A stretch of 5,735 nt of DNA from Spirochaetaceae bacterium (GTDB lineage: Bacteria > Spirochaetota > Spirochaetia > DSM-27196 > PXBQ01). Position numbers and translations under genes: made by a program. Positions 1 to 4,800 of this stretch are shown piece after piece (position 1 is the stretch's first letter; each line of letters begins with the position of its first letter). The notes beneath the pieces were generated by a model. The model made no database searches. It was not told where the DNA came from and worked only from the letters and a program-made list of their open reading frames with translations. The DNA lies in the NCBI GenBank assembly GCA_003566875.1, contig PXBQ01000190.1:1-5735 (forward strand), read 5' to 3'.

Positions 1-850
1 CCGCGACGAGCACGCCGCCGAAAAGTAACGGCAGAATCTGCACCGCAAAATCACGAGTCGCGGTCACCCAGTCCGAGAGTTCGCTTCGCGTGAACCACCG
101 AACCAACGAGGACAGAAGCACGAGCCCGAACAGGCCCGCAATCGCCCACTTCCATCGATACAGGAAGTCCCACCAGGCGATTTCGCCCCCGGACGGTGCC
201 CAGTTCATGAACACGAGAATTCCGATCATCGACGCCATGTAGATCACGGTTTTGCCGATCCCGCGCGGCTCGTCGTCGTCGGTACTCGCGAACATCGCCG
301 CGTTCGTCGTGCGTTCCTTGTCCTCTTTCAGGAAGAAGAGCTGCATCAACACCCCGATGACAAACGCGAACACGACCGCCCCAACGGCTCGGGCCACGCC
401 GAGCTGGACGCCGAGCACCTTGGCGGTCAGGATGATCGCGAGCACGTTGATCGCAGGTCCCGAGTACAGGAAACTCACGGCAGGGCCGAGTCCCGCGCCT
501 TTCTTGTAGATGCCCTTGAAGAGCGGCAGAACGGTGCACGAGCACACCGCGAGAATCGTGCCGGAGACCGACGCCACCCCGTACGCGACGAGTTTTGGTG
601 CGGTCGGGCCGAGGTACTTAATCACCGACTGTTGATTGAGAAAAACCGTGATCGCGCCCGCGATGAAGAACGCAGGGACAAGGCAGAGTAGTACGTGCTC
701 GCGTGCGTACTCGCCGAGCATCAAGAACGCTTCGGCCACTGCGGCGGAGACCCGCGGCGCGCTCCACGGCGTGAGCAACGCGACGAGGAATACACCGGAC
801 ATGATCGTGAGCGAACGGTTTTTTGAGTCCTCCCAGAAACGCTGGATCAT
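1..850 (-). CDS. ArsP/DUF318-family membrane permease, C-terminus cut by the left edge
   Basis: The 283 visible codons encode a polytopic inner-membrane protein. Members of this permease family (Pfam ArsP_1, formerly DUF318) include the organoarsenical exporter ArsP, but most have unknown substrates. Hydrophobic segments lie near residues 13-31, 53-71, 87-111, 124-143, 149-172, 201-215, 236-249 and 270-283, with a charged loop at about 174-199. The family hallmark is visible: C103-S104-C105-T-V-L-P-L-F, followed by F-K-G-I-Y-K-K-G-A-G and Y129-S-G-P-A-I-N135. The start ATG (850-848) overlaps the stop codon of the upstream thioredoxin gene as ATGA, which implies translational coupling and fixes the start. 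The reading frame is open to the window edge. Family members I recall are some 300-400 residues long, so a modest C-terminal part is missing. It most likely exports a thiophilic metal(loid) or a related compound. The substrate is inference; the family call is firm. Confidence 0.93.
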   Translation of the reverse strand, partial: MIQRFWEDSKNRSLTIMSGVFLVALLTPWSAPRVSAAVAEAFLMLGEYAREHVLLCLVPAFFIAGAITVFLNQQSVIKYLGPTAPKLVAYGVASVSGTILAVCSCTVLPLFKGIYKKGAGLGPAVSFLYSGPAINVLAIILTAKVLGVQLGVARAVGAVVFAFVIGVLMQLFFLKEDKERTTNAAMFASTDDDEPRGIGKTVIYMASMIGILVFMNWAPSGGEIAWWDFLYRWKWAIAGLFGLVLLSSLVRWFTRSELSDWVTATRDFAVQILPLLFGGVLVA

Positions 851-1089
851 GCGGTGTATGCTTTGATGCTCTCCTCGAGCTCTTCCGACGAAAAGACCTT
901 ACCGGATTTCTGAACCTTCCCGTCTATCGCGAATCCCGGCGTCCGCATCACGCCCATCTCGACGATCTGGTCCATGTCGGTCACTTTCTCGAACTCCGCT
1001 TCGATTCCGAGCCGTGCGACGGCCTCCCGCGCGTTTTTCTCGAGGTTTTTGCAGTTCGGACATCCGCTTCCCAGAATTTGAATTTTCAT
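847..1089 (-). CDS. Small thioredoxin-fold redox protein (CPNC; 'redox-active disulfide protein 2' type)
   Basis: This is a complete 80-residue single-domain protein with no signal peptide, so it is cytoplasmic. It starts with a beta strand (MKIQILG) leading into G-S-G-C10-P-N-C13-K-N-L, the active-site CxxC at the head of the first helix. The cis-proline expected of the fold is T50-P51 in R-T-P-G-F-A-I-D-G. The length matches the minimal glutaredoxin-like thioredoxin proteins (Pfam Thioredoxin_3; TM0996/MTH895 type), which run to about 75-85 residues. A strong GGAGG sits five bases before the ATG and supports this start. The gene is first in an operon with the permease (four-base ATGA overlap) and is divergent from an ArsR-type regulator. 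That context suggests it reduces, or hands a thiol-bound metal(loid) to, the permease or its substrate. The role is inferred from neighbourhood; the fold and active site are clear. Confidence 0.94.
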   Translation of the reverse strand: MKIQILGSGCPNCKNLEKNAREAVARLGIEAEFEKVTDMDQIVEMGVMRTPGFAIDGKVQKSGKVFSSEELEESIKAYTA

Positions 1090-1094
1090 CCTTT

Positions 1095-1099
1095 CCTCC
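1095..1099 (-). promoter_or_regulatory. Ribosome binding site of the thioredoxin gene
   Basis: Read on the minus strand, GGAGG is followed by five bases (AAAGG) and then the ATG at 1089-1087. This is a strong Shine-Dalgarno match at usual spacing, and it serves the first gene of the operon. The permease has no such site of its own and relies on the ATGA overlap. Confidence 0.8.
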
Positions 1100-1127
1100 G
1101 ATTATTTGTGTTTAGTTGGTTATATAG

Positions 1128-1156
1128 ACAATAATGCAATATCACACTCCCGTCAA
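1128..1156 (-). promoter_or_regulatory. Candidate sigma70-type promoter for the thioredoxin-permease operon
   Basis: On the minus strand TTGACG (1156-1151) is followed by a 17-base spacer and TATTGT (1133-1128). The -35 matches five of six consensus bases and the -10 four of six. Transcription would start near 1121 and leave a leader of roughly 30 bases with the GGAGG site close to its end. An ATAT-containing, AT-rich stretch overlaps the -10 and could be part of an operator. This is a consensus match by eye, with no experimental support. Confidence 0.5.
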
Positions 1157-1181
1157 GGGTTTCTCTGTCAAGGGTTCCTCT
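1152..1181. repeat. Two-copy 15-base tandem repeat covering the -35 region
   Basis: GTCAAGGGTTTCTCT (1152-1166) is followed directly by GTCAAGGGTTCCTCT (1167-1181). The two copies match at 14 of 15 positions. On the minus strand each copy carries a -35-like hexamer: TTGACG at the proximal copy (its last base lies just outside the repeat) and TTGACA at the distal one. Only the proximal copy has a -10-like partner at usual spacing. It may be a recent slippage duplication or a repeated protein-binding site. Confidence 0.85.
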
Positions 1182-1290
1182 CGGCGACCGCCGCGAGTGA
1201 GTAGAACGCTATGGTGAACACATTGGCTCCTTCAATCCTTTACGATATTGTTCTTTCGCAAGTTTATTGGTTACTGTGCCAAATAAACAT

Positions 1291-1304
1291 TGTTTGATCA
1301 AGCA
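1291..1304. promoter_or_regulatory. TTGATCAA-centred dyad, possible ArsR operator
   Basis: The sequence TGTTTGATCAAGCA has a perfect eight-base palindrome (TTGATCAA) at its centre and pairs at six of seven positions across 14 bases. It lies 60-75 bases before the regulator's ATG. Its TTGATC could itself act as a weak -35, with GATAAC at 1316-1321 as the -10 (16-base spacer), so a repressor bound here would block that promoter. ArsR-family operators are usually imperfect dyads of this general size. The assignment to this regulator is inference. Confidence 0.35.
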
Positions 1305-1324
1305 CAACAAAGCGCGATAACGAG

Positions 1325-1356
1325 TTGACGAAACACGGCGTACTTGGCAATATTTA
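1325..1356 (+). promoter_or_regulatory. Candidate promoter immediately ahead of the ArsR-type gene
   Basis: TTGACG (1325-1330) is a good -35 match, but the best -10-like hexamer, TATTTA (1351-1356), is 20 bases away, longer than the usual 16-18. If it is used, transcription would begin within a few bases of the ATG at 1365 and the mRNA would be almost leaderless. That would suit the lack of a clear Shine-Dalgarno sequence. The competing promoter is TTGATC/GATAAC at 1294-1321, which gives a leader of about 35-40 bases. Confidence 0.3.
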
Positions 1357-1364
1357 CAAGAATT

Positions 1365-1706
1365 ATGACCGAAACTGAAAAACTCAGGGCGCAGGCGCGC
1401 GCCTCTGTCCTGAAAGCGTTAGCGCATCCTACGAGAGTCTTCATCGTCGACGTGATCGCCCGTGAAGGCGCGCACTGCGTCTGCGAACTCACCGACATGA
1501 TCGGCGCCGATACGTCGACGATCTCGCGTCACTTGTCGCTCCTGAAGAACGCCGGCGTTCTATACGACCGCAAGGAAGGGACGACGGTGTACTACGACCT
1601 CACGTGCGACTGCATCTCGGAGTTCATGCAGGCGCTCGAGTCGGTCCTGCGGGCGCGTCACAAACGCGACGAGACGGTTTTCACCGCGGCGGTGGGAGAG
1701 CAGTAG
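1365..1706 (+). CDS. ArsR/SmtB-family metal(loid)-responsive transcriptional repressor
   Basis: This 113-residue winged-helix protein is of ordinary ArsR length. Such proteins bind operator DNA as dimers and release it when thiophilic metal or metalloid ions bind. Family landmarks in order: the N-terminal helix with L-K-A-L-A-H-P-T-R (16-24); E-G-A-H-C38-V-C40-E-L-T-D; the recognition helix T50-S-T-I-S-R-H-L-S-L-L-K-N-A-G-V-L (50-66); the wing R69-K-E-G-T-T-V-Y-Y-D-L; and a C-terminal helix containing C81-D-C83. The C38/C40 pair matches the cysteine position of arsenite-type sensors (ELCVCDLC), but their third cysteine is T43 here. The ATG at 1365 is chosen over an in-frame TTG at 1344 because neither has a clear ribosome binding site and the shorter form starts like typical members. 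It is divergent from the thioredoxin-permease operon, which it probably represses along with itself. The ligand is uncertain. Confidence 0.93.
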   Translation: MTETEKLRAQARASVLKALAHPTRVFIVDVIAREGAHCVCELTDMIGADTSTISRHLSLLKNAGVLYDRKEGTTVYYDLTCDCISEFMQALESVLRARHKRDETVFTAAVGEQ

Positions 1707-1805
1707 ACCGGCCGAGCGTCCCGAAACCGTCCTTGTCAAACGAGATCGTTTTCCGATACCGTATTTTTAAGTCACCCGGGGTGTCGCTCCCGGCAGGAGC
1801 CTTCA
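1707..1805 (+). promoter_or_regulatory. Gap between the ArsR gene and the A2M gene, with two small dyads
   Basis: These 99 bases hold no gene. Two inverted repeats are visible: AAACGA-GA-TCGTTT (1738-1751) and CACCC-G-GGGTG (1773-1783). Their spacers of two bases and one base make them better candidates for protein-binding sites than for hairpin terminators, and neither is followed by a proper T-run. A weak promoter could be TTGTCA (1733-1738) with GATACC (1755-1760). The A2M gene may have its own promoter here or be read through from the regulator; the sequence does not decide. Confidence 0.35.
1795..1799 (+). promoter_or_regulatory. Ribosome binding site of the A2M gene
   Basis: AGGAG is followed by six bases and then the ATG at 1806. 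This strong match fixes the start, which in turn places a lipoprotein signal at the N-terminus. Confidence 0.8.
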
Positions 1806-4800
1806 ATGAAACGTCTATTTCGGACTGTTGCGCCGATCGCCGCCGCCATCGTGGTTGTGGTAGGTGGTTTCCTCGCGTCGTGCACAGCCGGTTCGGCCGC
1901 ACGCGCGTACGACGCCGATGAGATGCGCGCGATCGCGCAGTTAGTTTCGCACGTTCCTGGTGGAGTCGTGCCACACACCCAACCGATTTTGATCCGCTTT
2001 GGAGCCGACGTCGTCGACAGCTCGATGGTCGGCTCTCCCGCCGACCGAGCCGTGGTTTTCTCGCCTCGTTTCCGGGGGAACACGGTGTGGCAGGATACCA
2101 GAACGCTGCGATTCACTCCCGAAACCACGTTTCCGATGCGCGCAAAAGTGACGGCTACGATCGACCTCGCGCGCGTGTTCGGCGCGACGCTTCCCGACTC
2201 GGCGCTGAACGAGTACGTATTCTCGTTCGAGACCGACGGTCCGGAGATTCTCGCTGCCGCCGGCGCGTGGGAACCCGCGGCGAACGGCGATCCGGATTCG
2301 TTCGTGTACACCGGCATTATCGCGTTCTCGGCGCCGCGGGCTCGCTCGCGCGTCGAACGCGCGGTCACGTTCACGCTCAACGGCGAGCCGGTGCGCGCGA
2401 CGGTCGAAGATGCGCGCGACGGACTCGAGTTCACGTTCACGACGTCGCCGATCGAACGAATCGGGCGCGAGCGGTCGATCTCGATGTTCGTCGATCCGGC
2501 GCCGCTCGAGCTCTCGGCGGGCCTTTCGAGAACCGCAACACTCGAGCCGCGCGGGACCTTCGCGGTTCGCTCGATCGAAGCACGTAACGGCGCCGGAGTC
2601 TCGTTCGCGCTCGAGTTCAGCGACGAGATCGCGGTGAACCAGGACCTCACGGGCCTCATACGGGTCGAACCGCATAGAGACGTCAGGATCCAGCCGGTCG
2701 GCCGGACCGCGTACGTCCACGGGGAGTTCGCGAACGGCGAGTCGTACGATGTCGTCGTCGAGCCGGGCGTCCGGAGCACGCGTGGCGGGGCAACGGCGAT
2801 TCTCGTCCGCGAAACGACCACGGTCCCGGACGTCAAACCACGCATCGAGTATCTCTCCGACGGCGTATTTTTGCCGTCCTCGGGTGACGGTCGTCTTCAG
2901 TTCCGGACCGTGAACGTGCGCGCGGTCCGCGTAACCGTGACGCAGGTATTCGAGAACAACCTCGGACAGTTTCTTCAGACCGAACAGCTCTCGAGCTCAC
3001 GGTCGCGCCGCAGTGGGTTCAACCAGTACTTCATCGAACGCGTCGGCGTACCGGTCGCGACCCAGACTCTCGCGGTTGGCGAGCGACGAAACGAGTGGCT
3101 CGTACACGAGCTCGACCTACGTCGGATTCTCGACGATCACGACAAAGGGCTGTACCTCGTCGAGCTGCGCTTCGAGCGCGACGATATGCTGTACGATCTC
3201 CCGGGAGGGCCACGGTGGTTCTCGGGTGACGACTACTTCAACGACCCACGTTCACCGGGGTATCTGCACGCGAACGGACGCGCGACGAAAGCGGTCATGG
3301 TGAGCGACGTCGGTTTGACATGGAAGAAACAAGGCGAACGTCACGCGGTGTTCACGACGAATCTTCTGACGGGCCGGCCGCTTTCGGGCGTTGAGGTCAC
3401 GCTCCGGACATTCCAGAACCAGGTGGCGGGCAGCGCGGTAACCGACGTAAACGGATTCGCCGAGATCGCGACGCCGGGAGTCCCGGATCCGTTCTACGCG
3501 ACGGCCGAGAAAAACGGACAACGAAGCGTGATTAAGGCGAACGAAATGGCGTGGAACCTCTCGAGCTTCGACGTCGCCGGCGCCGACGATCCCGGGCAGG
3601 GCACCCGGGCGTACATATTCACCGAACGCGGCGTGTACCGACCGGGCGACTCGATCAATCTCTCGGCGATCTTGCGCAACGCCGACGATTCGTTCCCGCC
3701 GCGTCACCCGGTCTCGATCAAGGTCACAAACTCCCGCGGGCAGCTTCATCTCGAGCGCACGATAACCGACGGGACCGACGGCTTCTACACGTTCACGATA
3801 CCGACGCGCGAGTCCGACCCGACCGGGACGTGGCACGCCGAACTGACCGCGGGAACGCGACGGTTTACCGAAGCGATCCGCGTCGAGACCGTCGTCCCGA
3901 ATCGACTCCGCGTCGGGGTCACGACCGACAAGGATGTGATCCGGCACGACGACCGGCGGATCACGGTCTCGGTCGAGTCGTCGTACCTATTCGGAGCACC
4001 GTCGGCGAACCTCGACCTCGAGGTGAGTATCGATACCGCCGAGCGAGAGAAGACCTTTGCGCGCTTCCCGGGCTTCTCGTTCGCGAGCGAAAGCCGATCG
4101 TTCCCGCAGGCGTCGGAGCAGGCGCACCGCGGGACTCTCGACGCGACCGGACGCGCGGATTTCGCGTGGACTCTGCCGAGTTTCGAAGGAATCTCGTCGG
4201 CCGCCGACTTACGTATCCGCGCGCGCGTGCTCGAGCCCGGAGGCCGAGCGAACTTCGGCTCGGTGACCGTTCCGGTCGATCCGTACTCGCACTACGCGGG
4301 GATCGCGAAGCCCGACCTCGGCTACGGCTTTGCGCAGATCGGCGCCGAGCTTACGGTACCGGTACTGTCGGTGCACGCCGACGGGGCCGCGGTCGCCGGG
4401 CGCCGCATGACGTACAACGTGTACCGCAACGACCGCTACTGGTGGTGGGAGTACGAAACGTACTCGGACTTCCGTTCGCGGTACAGGTCCGACGGTAACA
4501 CGACGCGCGTCGCGACGGGGACGATTACGAGCGGCACAACCGCACGAAACGTCTCGTTTGTGCCCGACGGATGGGGTGAGTATCTCTTCGAGGTCGTCGA
4601 CGCGAGCGGGCATCACGCGTCGTTTTTCTTCCGCGCGTCGAGCTGGGCCGACAGCGCGGTTGGACCCGACGACGGAATCCTGACCGTCACGACCGATCGC
4701 ACCGAGTACGCCCCGGGCGACATCGCGCGAGTCACGGTCGTCACACCGGCAGACGGGACGTTGCTCGCCACGCTCGAGCGCGGCGCGTCGGTTCTCTCGC

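Larger units (their letters stand above)
1090..1364. promoter_or_regulatory. Divergent intergenic control region between the redox/permease operon and the ArsR gene
   Basis: These 275 bases hold no credible gene and are visibly more AT-rich than the flanking coding sequence. They must carry the promoters for both divergent units and, by analogy with other ArsR-controlled loci, the operator. Visible elements are: a candidate minus-strand promoter (1128-1156); a 15-base tandem repeat (1152-1181); GTTTAGTTGGTTA at 1110-1122 echoed by GTTTATTGGTTA at 1262-1273; CAATATC at 1137-1143, its inverse GATATTG at 1244-1250, and CAATAT again at 1348-1353; a TTGATCAA dyad (1291-1304); and candidate plus-strand promoters ahead of the regulator. 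Which of these are used cannot be told from sequence alone. No intrinsic terminator is expected or seen here. Confidence 0.75.

Noticed and set aside
51..545. Minus-strand 164-codon frame overlapping the permease
   Set aside because: It is Arg/Gly-rich with no family resemblance, in a shifted frame of a gene with clear transmembrane segments and the CSCTVLP motif.
823..1134. Plus-strand 103-codon frame opposite the thioredoxin gene
   Set aside because: It is antisense to a gene with a complete CxxC thioredoxin signature and strong ribosome binding site, and shows no motif of its own.
1344..1364. TTG start giving the regulator a seven-residue N-terminal extension
   Set aside because: There is no ribosome binding site before the TTG, and the extension adds nothing typical of the family. 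The ATG at 1365 is preferred, though weakly supported.
1672..1731. Inverted repeat GACGGTTT / AAACCGTC spanning the end of the regulator gene, considered as a terminator
   Set aside because: The arms are eight bases and about 43 bases apart with no T-run after them, so this is near what chance would give and not an intrinsic terminator.
1772..2845. Long minus-strand open frame (357 codons) and its neighbours inside the A2M gene, including 1941-2720 minus, 3252-3947 minus and 4209-5207 minus
   Set aside because: They are Ser/Arg/Thr- or Arg/Asp-rich low-complexity translations, as expected from antisense frames of a GC-rich gene. None shows a recognisable domain or ribosome binding site, and the plus-strand A2M frame is continuous and full of family motifs.
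4434..4457. Aromatic run R-Y-W-W-W-E-Y in the A2M, considered as an oddity
   Set aside because: A W-R-W-W-W-like stretch at the equivalent place is, as I recall, normal in the Bacteroidota-type A2M branch, so it supports the family call and is not novel.
3551..4498. Plus-strand open frame of 315 codons overlapping the A2M gene in another frame
   Set aside because: It is extremely Arg-rich without domain motifs, and is a shadow of the A2M frame. A frameshift was also considered, but the A2M frame stays open with correct motifs on both sides and throughout.
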